64,000 bases of DNA, taken from CAIKMD01 sp963729935 (GTDB lineage: Bacteria > Pseudomonadota > Alphaproteobacteria > ATCC43930 > CGMCC-115725). Positions 46,860-54,095 of this stretch are shown here, piece after piece; the stretch's first letter is position 1; every line of letters starts with the position of its first letter. A model generated the notes under the pieces. That model was not told where the DNA came from. It ran no database searches and saw only the letters and a program-made list of their open reading frames with translations. The DNA is taken from NCBI GenBank assembly GCA_963729935.1, contig CAVSPW010000005.1, positions 988,594-1,052,593 on the forward strand, read 5' to 3'. The position numbers and the translations under genes are program-made.

Positions 46860-47315
46860 ATGCTGCGCCTGACCAAGAAGCTGCTCTTTGCGATCGAAGC
46901 CGTGCTGGACATTGCCTATAACGGCGGCACGCAGCCGGTCCAGTCGGGCGAGATCACGGGTCGGCAGGGCATTCCGCGCCGCTATCTCGAGCAGGTGCTG
47001 CAGCAACTCGTGCGCGCCGGTATCCTTGAGGGCGTACGCGGCCCCAAAGGCGGCTATCGCCTCGCGCGCGAGCGGAGGCGGATCACCGTGGGCGAGATCG
47101 TCCGCGTGGTGCGCACCTTGGACGGCGTGGAGGATCCCCTCGGCGAGGAAGGCGGCGCGGAGCTTGGCCGACGCGTGGTGCGGCCGCTATGGTCGGATCT
47201 GCAGGAAGAGCTGATGAAACGGCTCGACACGGTTACCATCGAGGAATTATGCGCGCGCGCGCATAATGCGGGCATCGCCGGTGAATACGCCGGGCGCCTT
47301 GATTTCTCGATCTGA
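46860..47315 (+). CDS. Rrf2 family transcriptional regulator
   Basis: This 151-residue winged-helix regulator starts MLRLTKKLLFAIEAVLDIAYN. The reading head helix is IPRRYLEQVLQQLVRAGI (near residue 40), and GPKGGYRLARERRRITVGEIVRVV is the wing. IscR/RirA-type members bind an Fe-S cluster through three Cys residues in the linker; here the only Cys (near residue 130, ELCARAHN) is not in that arrangement. It is therefore probably cluster-free, like CymR. It lies 19 bp before cysK, which suggests it controls cysteine synthesis, though its binding site is not identified. Confidence 0.85.
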   Translation: MLRLTKKLLFAIEAVLDIAYNGGTQPVQSGEITGRQGIPRRYLEQVLQQLVRAGILEGVRGPKGGYRLARERRRITVGEIVRVVRTLDGVEDPLGEEGGAELGRRVVRPLWSDLQEELMKRLDTVTIEELCARAHNAGIAGEYAGRLDFSI

Positions 47316-47334
47316 CAAGCGGAGGAGGTCGCCA

Positions 47335-48315
47335 ATGGCTGAGAGCATCAATGTGGGCACGCCACAATCCGGATTTCGTGGCCGCGTCTATGACAGCATC
47401 ATCGACACCATTGGAGCCACGCCGCTGGTCCGTCTGAAGCGGCTTGCTGCGGCGCATAACGTCAAGGCCGAGCTGCTCGGCAAATGCGAATTCTTCAACC
47501 CGTTGAGCTCGGTGAAAGACCGCATCGGCGTCGCCATGATCGAGGCCGCGGAAAAGGCCGGGCGGCTCACGCCCGGGAAAACCGTGCTGGTCGAGCCGAC
47601 TTCGGGCAATACCGGCATTGCCCTGGCCTTCGTCGCCGCGGCCAAAGGGTATCGCTGTATCCTCGTCATGCCCGACAGCATGTCGATGGAGCGGCGGCGG
47701 ATGTTGAAGCTGCTGGGGGCGGAATTGGAATTGACCCCAGCGGCCCAAGGAATGCGATTTGCCATCCAGCGCGCCGAAGAATTGCTGCAAGGCCTGCCCG
47801 ATGCCTTCATGCCGCAGCAATTCCAAAACCCAGCCAATCCGGAAATTCACCGCCGCACCACCGCAGAGGAGCTGTGGCGCGACACCGGCGGCAAAATCGA
47901 CGCGGTGGTGAGCGGCGTCGGCACCGGCGGGACCTTGACCGGGGTGGGGTCTGTGCTGAAAGCGCGCAAGCCCGGGCTGAAGATGATCGCGGTCGAGCCG
48001 GAAGACAGCGCCGTGCTCTCGGGCGGACCGCCCGGTCCGCACAAGATTCAGGGCATCGGCGCGGGCTTCGTGCCGCAAATTCTCGACACCAAGCTGATCG
48101 ACGAGATCTTGCGCATCTCCAATGACAGCGCGGTGCGCATGGCGCGCGAGGTTGCCCGCCTCGAGGGCGTGGCGGTCGGGATCTCGTCGGGCGCCGCGCT
48201 GGCGGCGGCGGTCGAGCTCGGCCAGCGTCCCGAGATGGAGGGCAAGACCATCGCCGCCGTGTTGCCGGATACGGGCGAGCGCTATCTCTCCACGGCGCTG
48301 TTCGACGGGCTATGA
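47335..48315 (+). CDS. cysK: cysteine synthase (O-acetylserine sulfhydrylase)
   Basis: This 326-residue PLP enzyme makes cysteine from O-acetylserine and sulfide. It has the PLP Lys in NPLSSVKDRIGVAM (near residue 60), the Asn/Thr loop PTSGNTGIALAFVAAA, and the glycine-rich phosphate clamp VSGVGTGGTLTGVG (near 190). The N-terminal leader MAESINVGTPQSGFRGRVY is slightly longer than E. coli CysK. GGAGGAGG lies 5 bp before ATG 47335. It follows an Rrf2 regulator and precedes a MoeB-like gene by 7 bp. Confidence 0.95.
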   Translation: MAESINVGTPQSGFRGRVYDSIIDTIGATPLVRLKRLAAAHNVKAELLGKCEFFNPLSSVKDRIGVAMIEAAEKAGRLTPGKTVLVEPTSGNTGIALAFVAAAKGYRCILVMPDSMSMERRRMLKLLGAELELTPAAQGMRFAIQRAEELLQGLPDAFMPQQFQNPANPEIHRRTTAEELWRDTGGKIDAVVSGVGTGGTLTGVGSVLKARKPGLKMIAVEPEDSAVLSGGPPGPHKIQGIGAGFVPQILDTKLIDEILRISNDSAVRMAREVARLEGVAVGISSGAALAAAVELGQRPEMEGKTIAAVLPDTGERYLSTALFDGL

Positions 48316-48322
48316 CGCACCG

Positions 48323-49087
48323 ATGGAATTGAGCGACGCGCAGTTCGAGCGCTATGCCCGCCACCTGGTGCTGGAAGAGATCGGCGAGGAAGGCCAGCTG
48401 AAGCTGCTTCAGGCCAGGGTCTTGGTGGTTGGCGCGGGAGGACTGGGCTCGCCCTTGTTGCTCTACCTCGCGGCGGCCGGCATCGGGACGCTCGGCATCG
48501 TCGATGACGACGCGGTCGATCTGTCGAATTTACAACGCCAGATCGTCCATTCGACCGAAAGCATCGGCATGGCCAAAGTTGAAAGCGCGCGGCGGACGCT
48601 CCGGCATGTCAATCCGGAGGTGAAGGTCGTCACGCACGGCGAGCGCCTCACGGAAGGCAATGGCGCTGCGCTTGTCGGCGCCTACGATCTGATTGCCGAT
48701 GGCAGCGACAATTTCGCGACGCGCTATCTCCTGAACGATACGTGTTACCGGCTGCGAAAGCCGCTCATCGGGGGGGCACTGTCTCCGTTTGAGGGTCAGC
48801 TTTCGACCTTCAAGGCCTATCTCGGTCCGCCGCATCCCTGTTATCGCTGCCTTTTTCGCGAGCCGCCGCCGCCGGATTCGGTGCCGCGTTGCGAAACCGC
48901 GGGCATTCTCGGCGCGATTGCCGGCGTCATGGGAAGCTTGCAGGCGACCGAGGTCCTGAAAGAAATCCTCGGGATCGGCGACAGCCTTTCCGGGAGCCTG
49001 CTCGTTTACGACGCGCTGCATACCGGATTTCACAAGATCAAATTGCCGCGCGATCCCGAATGCCCGACATGCGGAACAAGATCCTGA
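48323..49087 (+). CDS. ThiF/MoeB/HesA family adenylyltransferase
   Basis: This 254-residue E1-like enzyme adenylates the C terminus of a sulfur-carrier protein. The ATP-binding VVGAGGLGSPLLLYLAAAG lies near residue 33 and VDLSNLQRQIVH near residue 64. Two Cys pairs suited to zinc are present: CYRCLF near residue 173 and CPTCGT near the C terminus. It lacks a rhodanese domain, so it resembles MoeB rather than MoeZ/MOCS3. Cysteine synthase is just upstream (7 bp), and no carrier gene is next to it. The SH3 gene overlaps its 3' end. Confidence 0.9.
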   Translation: MELSDAQFERYARHLVLEEIGEEGQLKLLQARVLVVGAGGLGSPLLLYLAAAGIGTLGIVDDDAVDLSNLQRQIVHSTESIGMAKVESARRTLRHVNPEVKVVTHGERLTEGNGAALVGAYDLIADGSDNFATRYLLNDTCYRLRKPLIGGALSPFEGQLSTFKAYLGPPHPCYRCLFREPPPPDSVPRCETAGILGAIAGVMGSLQATEVLKEILGIGDSLSGSLLVYDALHTGFHKIKLPRDPECPTCGTRS

Positions 49088-49563
49088 GAAGCCTGATCGT
49101 TACCCTCCTGCTGGCGGCGCTCCTTGCAGGCGGCGCGCGTGCGGCCGAGAAAGCCGAGCCGGTGCCGCGCTTCGTCAGTCTGCGCGCCGACGTCGTTAAT
49201 CTGCGCACCGGTCCCGGCGGCCGTTATCCCGTCGAATGGGTCTATCGCCGCAAGGGCTTGCCGGTCGAAATCCTTGCCCAACACGACCAGTGGCGGCAGG
49301 TTCGCGACTGGCAAGGCACCGAGGGATGGGTCCATCAGCGTCTGGTCACCAATCTGCGCAACGTGATCGTCAAAGGCGCTCAGCGTGTCTTGCGCGCCGA
49401 GGGCGACATCCAGTCGCCGCCGGTCGCCAAGCTCGATCCGGGTGTCATCGCACATCTTCTCGAATGTCGCGGTGCGTGGTGCCGCATCGATGCCGAGAAC
49501 ATCAAGGGCTGGCTCAAACGCAATGAAATTTGGGGTGTTTATGCCGACGAGGTCGTGCGTTAG
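49060..49563 (+). CDS. secreted SH3-domain protein
   Basis: This ~167-residue protein has a signal peptide (MRNKILRSLIVTLLLAALL to ARAA) and two bacterial SH3-like repeats: FVSLRADVVNLRTGPGGRYPVEWVY and the C-terminal VAKLDPGVIAHLLECRGAW. ATG 49060 is given; ATG 49069 (MRNK) equally allows the signal peptide, and neither has a clear ribosome-binding site. It overlaps the MoeB-like gene by about 28 bp, so the two are probably one transcript. It likely acts in the periplasm or envelope. Confidence 0.84.
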   Translation: MPDMRNKILRSLIVTLLLAALLAGGARAAEKAEPVPRFVSLRADVVNLRTGPGGRYPVEWVYRRKGLPVEILAQHDQWRQVRDWQGTEGWVHQRLVTNLRNVIVKGAQRVLRAEGDIQSPPVAKLDPGVIAHLLECRGAWCRIDAENIKGWLKRNEIWGVYADEVVR

Positions 49564-49577
49564 CGGCTCCCCGCCGG

Positions 49578-50180
49578 TCAGGCGAAATCCTCGGCCAGCG
49601 CGGCCCGAACGGCTTCGGGCATCGCCGCGATATGGCCATAATGAGGATGGTCGATGGCGCATTGGACCTTGGCGCCCGATTGGCGGAATTTCGCTTTCTG
49701 CGAGGGCGTGAAGGGAAATCGGACGAACTGAACCGCCGAAGCCTTGCCCTCGGGCGAAGTGTTCTCCCGCGTCGGATCGGGAATGCCGCTCACGCGTTCG
49801 CCGTCGACCGAAAGATAGATGTCGTTCTCGATACCGCCCAATTGCGCGAGCGTGGCCTCGCGCCGGTCGGCGTTCTCGATTTCGAACATCACCGTCGCGA
49901 TAAGCTCGTCGCCTTGCGGAATCAGCGGGTTGTAGGCCGCAAGCTCGTCGGCGATCTGCGCTTCGCCGCCGCGCTCGATATGCAGCATCTCATGGACCTG
50001 ATGCCACATGGTCTCGTAATTCTCAAAATAGAAGGTCGCACAGGGGCCGACTTCGACGCGGCGGTTGCGCTTCACGTCGGTAATCTTGCGTTTCAGATCG
50101 CGCCGTTCCTTGGCGTAGAGCGCGGGATCGAGAATGTCGCCGCGGGCGATCGCGCGCTTGGCACCCATCTTTGTCGTCAT
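49578..50180 (-). CDS. DUF3501 family protein
   Basis: This 200-residue protein matches DUF3501 from its N-terminal motif ARGDILDPALYAKERRD through FYFENYETMWHQVHEMLHIERG, with a conserved Asn/Pro-rich and Glu-rich region (NPLIPQGDELIATVMFEIE) after it. Several His and Glu residues (HQVHEMLHIE) could bind metal, but no fold is known. It overlaps the upstream Fe-S gene by 4 bp (ATGA), so both are one translational unit. The job is presumably linked to the rubrerythrin/Fe-S redox module. Confidence 0.9.
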   Translation of the reverse strand: MTTKMGAKRAIARGDILDPALYAKERRDLKRKITDVKRNRRVEVGPCATFYFENYETMWHQVHEMLHIERGGEAQIADELAAYNPLIPQGDELIATVMFEIENADRREATLAQLGGIENDIYLSVDGERVSGIPDPTRENTSPEGKASAVQFVRFPFTPSQKAKFRQSGAKVQCAIDHPHYGHIAAMPEAVRAALAEDFA

Positions 50181-51523
50181 GACCGATCTCCTTCTCCGAG
50201 CCCGTAAGCCATCGCCATCAGCTCGATCGGGTGCAGGGTTTCCATCGTCTTCCCCTCGAGCGCGGCGATGCCCTGCTGCAGGTGAAGCCCGGCCAGAGGG
50301 CATTCCGAGGCGAGATAGGCCTTGCCGTCCTTGGCTGCTAGGCGCGCGGCGGGGCGGCCCACTTTCATCGCCACGGCGAAATTCTCTTTTTTGACGCCCC
50401 AGGACCCGCCATGGCCGGAGCAACGCTCGACCACATCAAGCTCCGCTTGCGGCACGAGGCGCAACATATCGGCGGCCTTCGCGCCCATATTCTGGGCACG
50501 CGCGTGACAGGCGAGATGGAGGCTGACCCCGCCCGGCAGCGGCTTCATGCCCGGCGCCACGCCTTCCTTCTTCGCGATATCCACCACGTATTCGCTCAGA
50601 TCGAAGGTCGCGCGCGCAAGTTTGGCGACGCCTTCGTCCTTGGGCAACAAGAGCGGCCATTCGAATTTCAGCATCAGCGCGCAGGAGGGAATGAGCGCCA
50701 CGATGTCGTAGCCGCGTTCGACATAGGGCAGAAGCGCCGCGGCAACTTTGCGCGCCTTGGCGGCGACCCGCGCCACTTCGCCCTGCTCGAGCTGCGGCAT
50801 GCCGCAGCATTCGGGATAGACGATCTCGATGGCCACCCCATTCTTGGCCAGGACCGCGCACGCGGCCGCGCCAATGTCGGGATTGTTGTAATTGACGAAA
50901 CAGGTCGCGTAGAGCACGGCCTTGCGGCCAAAAGCGGGCGCGCTCGGATCGGGCTCGCTGCGCTCGGTGCGCGAGCGCAGCGCGAAGGTGCGCGCGTGGA
51001 ACTTCGGCAGCGCCGCGTCTCGATCGATACCGGCGACAGCTTCCATCAACGGCCGCGTCAACTTGTTGCCGAGTTTCGTGGCCCAATTGGCCAGCGGGGC
51101 GACGGGCCGCGCCATCTGCCCGTTGCGATCGGTCTCGGCCAGGGCGCGATCGGCCCAACGCGTGTTCCCGGCCTTATCCTGCGCCGCGCGGTAGCGCAGC
51201 ATCAGATGCGGAAAGTCGATATTGAATTCGTGCGGCGGCACATAGGGGCATTTGGTCATGAAGCAGAGATCGCACAGCGTGCACGCCTCGACCACCTTGC
51301 CGTAATCCCCGTGATCAACGCCGTCGAGTTCGCCCGAAGGCAATTCGTCGATCATATCGAAGAGGCGCGGGAAGCTGTCGCATAAGTTAAAGCACCGGCG
51401 ACAGCCATGGCAGATATCGAACACCCGGTGCAGCTCGGCGTCGATCTTCGCAAGATCGTAGAATTCCGGATCTTCCCAGGCAATGGGATGGCGCGTCGGC
51501 GCGCCGAGACCGCCTTCGCTCAT
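50177..51523 (-). CDS. CCG-domain Fe-S oxidoreductase (GlpC/heterodisulfide-reductase-like)
   Basis: This 448-residue protein has two ferredoxin-type 4Fe-4S motifs at Cys38/41/44/48 (CHGCRRCFNLC) and Cys81/84/87/92 (CTLCDLCFMTKC). Two CCG-like domains follow: YPECCGMPQLEQG (near residue 234), and ERCSGHGGSWG, where the second Cys pair is Cys-Ser. It likely passes electrons to or from a soluble or membrane partner. It lies 82 bp after rubrerythrin and overlaps DUF3501. Together the three genes form an operon seen in other alphaproteobacteria (recalled, not searched). Confidence 0.9.
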   Translation of the reverse strand: MSEGGLGAPTRHPIAWEDPEFYDLAKIDAELHRVFDICHGCRRCFNLCDSFPRLFDMIDELPSGELDGVDHGDYGKVVEACTLCDLCFMTKCPYVPPHEFNIDFPHLMLRYRAAQDKAGNTRWADRALAETDRNGQMARPVAPLANWATKLGNKLTRPLMEAVAGIDRDAALPKFHARTFALRSRTERSEPDPSAPAFGRKAVLYATCFVNYNNPDIGAAACAVLAKNGVAIEIVYPECCGMPQLEQGEVARVAAKARKVAAALLPYVERGYDIVALIPSCALMLKFEWPLLLPKDEGVAKLARATFDLSEYVVDIAKKEGVAPGMKPLPGGVSLHLACHARAQNMGAKAADMLRLVPQAELDVVERCSGHGGSWGVKKENFAVAMKVGRPAARLAAKDGKAYLASECPLAGLHLQQGIAALEGKTMETLHPIELMAMAYGLGEGDRS

Positions 51524-51605
51524 GTCCCGCGGCTCCTTAACTCAAGCGAAGATGAAACGAAGGGGCGTTCGGCAACGCCCCTTCGCAGGTTGCATCGCGC
51601 GGCGG

Positions 51606-52025
51606 TCAGCCCAACGTGTCGAGCGCCTTTTGGAAACGCCCGGCATGCGATTTCTCGGCCTTGGCCAGCGTCTCGAACCAGTCGGCGATCTCGTCGAAGC
51701 CTTCCTGACGGGCGGCGCGCGCCATCCCCGGATACATGTCGGTGTATTCGTGGGTTTCGCCGGCGATCGCGGCGACAAGATTCTTCGAGGTCGATCCGAT
51801 CGGCTTGCCGGTCGCGGGATCGCCCACCTCGGCGAGATATTCCAGATGGCCATGCGCGTGGCCGGTCTCGCCTTCGGCAGTCGAGCGGAACACCGCGGCG
51901 ACGTCGTTATAGCCTTCGACATCGGCCTTCTGCGCGAAATAGAGATAGCGGCGATTGGCCTGGCTTTCGCCCGCAAACGCTTCCTTGAGATTGGCTTCGG
52001 TCTTCGAACCTTGGAGTTTGGGCAT
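51606..52025 (-). CDS. rubrerythrin-like ferritin-fold protein
   Basis: This 139-residue diiron protein has FAGESQANRRYLYFAQKAD and EGETGHAHGHLEYL in the first helices, then ETHEYTDMYPGMARAAR and EKSHAGRFQKAL in the last, carrying the Glu and His ligands of the diiron site. It lacks the C-terminal rubredoxin domain (no CxxC pair), so it is the short, erythrin-type form. Rubrerythrins reduce hydrogen peroxide. AGGAGG is 6 bp before ATG 52025. An iron-regulated operator lies directly upstream. Confidence 0.93.
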   Translation of the reverse strand: MPKLQGSKTEANLKEAFAGESQANRRYLYFAQKADVEGYNDVAAVFRSTAEGETGHAHGHLEYLAEVGDPATGKPIGSTSKNLVAAIAGETHEYTDMYPGMARAARQEGFDEIADWFETLAKAEKSHAGRFQKALDTLG

Positions 52026-52043
52026 CAGATCCTCCTCATAAAA

Positions 52044-52058
52044 TTAGAATTATTCTAA
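52044..52058 (-). promoter_or_regulatory. candidate Irr-binding iron control element
   Basis: TTAGAATTATTCTAA is a near-perfect 15-bp palindrome (arms TTAGAAT / ATTCTAA around one base) 18 bp before the rubrerythrin start. Extending one side gives TTAGAA-N3-TTCTAA, close to the rhizobial iron control element TTTAGAA-N3-TTCTAAA bound by Irr. The irr gene ends 24 bp away. Operator function is inferred from similarity and position. Confidence 0.65.
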
Positions 52059-52081
52059 ACTAATCCGCTTTGGCCTCCAGG

Positions 52082-52510
52082 TCAACCCCCGGATTTGCCG
52101 ACGCGGATGGTGACGTCGACGCGCTTGATCGCGCCATGCGGCGGCTTCGGCAAATTGATGACGCCGATGCGATCGCTTGGGATGTCCATCAGCCGGCCCG
52201 AATCTTCGAAGAAGAAATGGTGGTGGTCCGCCGTGTTGGTGTCGAAATAGGAGCGGCCCGGATTGACGACGACCTCGCGCAACAACCCCGCCGCGACGAA
52301 TTGGTGCAAGGTGTTGTAGACGGTCGCCAGCGAAACCATGACGGAAGACGCCAGGGCATCCGCGTGAAGTTGTTCGGCCGTTACATGCCGGTCGCCCTTC
52401 TCGAACAAAAGGCGTGATAAGGCCAGCCTTTGCCGCGTCGGCCTCAGCTTGGCGGCGCGCAACAACTCGAGGGCATTGGCAAAAGGGCGGGCAGAGCTCA
52501 TGGCACCCAT
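52082..52510 (-). CDS. irr: Fur-family regulator, Irr type
   Basis: This 142-residue Fur-superfamily regulator has a winged helix at residues ~10-85 (LRPTRQRLALSRLLFEKGDRHVTAEQL, SLATVYNTLHQFVAAGLLREV). The following HHH motif at residues 96-98 (NTADHHHFFFEDSG) is the heme-responsive His cluster of Irr. The N-terminal heme-regulatory Cys-Pro motif found in Bradyrhizobium Irr is absent, as no Cys occurs in the first 20 residues. The start at 52510 is used; ATG 52501 (MSSARPF) is an alternative. It faces the Irr-box-controlled rubrerythrin operon. Confidence 0.9.
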   Translation of the reverse strand: MGAMSSARPFANALELLRAAKLRPTRQRLALSRLLFEKGDRHVTAEQLHADALASSVMVSLATVYNTLHQFVAAGLLREVVVNPGRSYFDTNTADHHHFFFEDSGRLMDIPSDRIGVINLPKPPHGAIKRVDVTIRVGKSGG

Positions 52511-52625
52511 ATGGGAATGACGACGCAGGTAGTTTAGAGCCGGTCCAGAAAATATTGCAACCTCGGGCGCAGGCCAAATCCGGGACCAAGCCGAGAAGCT
52601 GTCGGGGCGCGCGGGACGGTTAAGC

Positions 52626-54023
52626 TTAATCGCCGGTTTTGAGCCGCTCGACCAGATCGCGAACCGTCGGAATGAAGCCGTTCGCGTAAAACGGATCCTT
52701 GGCGAAGCGGTACGCATTATGCCCGGCGAACATCAGTTCAAACTCGCAATCATCGGAGTGGCTGATGGCCTGAAGCGTCTTCTGGATGCAGAAGCTGCGC
52801 GGATCGGCTTTCTTGCCGGTCGTCCCGTTCTCGTTCTGAGCCCAATTCGAAAACTGGCAGGCCGACAGGCAACCCATGCAGTTGATCTGATCGTTGCGGA
52901 TCTCCAGCGCCTTCGAGCCGGTCACGAAGATGAGCGTCGAATCGGGCGTCCGCAGCGCCTCGGTAAAGCCCTGGTTCATCCAGGTGAGCGCGCGTTCGCG
53001 ATCATGCGGCGTCAGATAGACCACGCGCTTTCGAGCGCCGACTTCGAGCGGGGCCAAGTGATCGCCCACCGGTCCGATCGAATAGGCGACTTGCCGTTCG
53101 TTGCGTTCGTCGAGTTCGTTCAGGAAGCCGTTGCGCACGGCCGATGAATAAAATCCCGTCGGGCTGAAATGGTTGAGATAGACATCACCCTCCTTGAGCG
53201 TCAGCAGCTTCTGCTTCCACGCGTCGGAGATCGGGCTCTCCTTCGTCAACAAGGGCCGCGTGCCGAACTGAAAGGCGATCGGGCCCAGATCGGGATTGTC
53301 GATCCAATCTTCCCATTCGCGAAGGCACCACACGCCGCCCGCCATGATGATCGGCGTCTGATCGAGCCCGAACTCGCGCATCAACCGGCGAAGTTCGAGG
53401 ACGCGCGGGAAGGGCGGTTCGGGTTTTTCCGGATTCTCGCTGTTGGTGATGCCGTTATGGCCGCCCGCGAGCCAGGGATCCTCGTAAACGACGGCCCCCA
53501 TCCAGTCGCGAAATTTGTGATAGGCGCGCTTCCACAGCGCGCGGAAAGCGCGCGCCGAGGAGATGATCGGATAATAATGGACGCTGTAGCGCCCGCAGAT
53601 CTCGGCGATGCGATAGGGCATGCCGGCGCCGCAAGTGACGCCGTTGACGAGACCGCGCGCGCCTTCGAGCACGCCGTGCAGAATGCGCTCGGCCGCCGCC
53701 ATCTCCCACAGGATGTTCATGTGGATGCGACCGAGGCCGTTGGCGCGATCATAGGCCATGCGCGCCTGATGGATGCCCCCGGCAATCGAGAACTGAATCA
53801 GTTCTTCATGCCGCTCGCGGCGCGTGCGGCCATGATAGACCTGTGGGTTCTTGCGGCCGTGCTCATCGACGCTATCGGCATTGACGCCCGAAAAGGTGCC
53901 GACGCCCCCGCAGGCCGCCCAGGCCCCGGAGCTTTCGCCGTTGGATACGGAGATCCCCTTGCCGCCCTCGACGAGCGGCAGCACTTCGCGCCCCGACATC
54001 AGAACGGGGTTGAGGGTCTTCAC
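52626..54023 (-). CDS. nitronate monooxygenase-like flavoprotein with Cys motif
   Basis: This 465-residue protein has the FMN-binding barrel of the nitronate monooxygenase/2-nitropropane dioxygenase family: GGKGISVSNGESSGAWAACGG, GGIHQARM, TPIIMAGGVWCLREWEDW and FQFGTRPLLTKESP. Start codon GTG 54023 has GGAGGAG 7 bp upstream. Near the C terminus lie Cys382, Cys385 and Cys389 (CMGCLSAC) and Cys412, an arrangement unusual for the family and reminiscent of an Fe-S site. It is on the same strand as the irr/rubrerythrin module, next to irr. Substrate unknown. Confidence 0.8.
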   Translation of the reverse strand: MKTLNPVLMSGREVLPLVEGGKGISVSNGESSGAWAACGGVGTFSGVNADSVDEHGRKNPQVYHGRTRRERHEELIQFSIAGGIHQARMAYDRANGLGRIHMNILWEMAAAERILHGVLEGARGLVNGVTCGAGMPYRIAEICGRYSVHYYPIISSARAFRALWKRAYHKFRDWMGAVVYEDPWLAGGHNGITNSENPEKPEPPFPRVLELRRLMREFGLDQTPIIMAGGVWCLREWEDWIDNPDLGPIAFQFGTRPLLTKESPISDAWKQKLLTLKEGDVYLNHFSPTGFYSSAVRNGFLNELDERNERQVAYSIGPVGDHLAPLEVGARKRVVYLTPHDRERALTWMNQGFTEALRTPDSTLIFVTGSKALEIRNDQINCMGCLSACQFSNWAQNENGTTGKKADPRSFCIQKTLQAISHSDDCEFELMFAGHNAYRFAKDPFYANGFIPTVRDLVERLKTGD

Positions 54024-54095
54024 CGCATCACTCCTCCGGCGCCCAGCATACCAGACCTCGCCGTGCTGTGCCGCAAGCTCCGCCCGGTCCGGCGC

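Noticed and set aside
52511..52560. A second iron control element in front of irr (TTTAGA near 52530)
   Set aside because: Only one half-site matches and the other half is not its complement.
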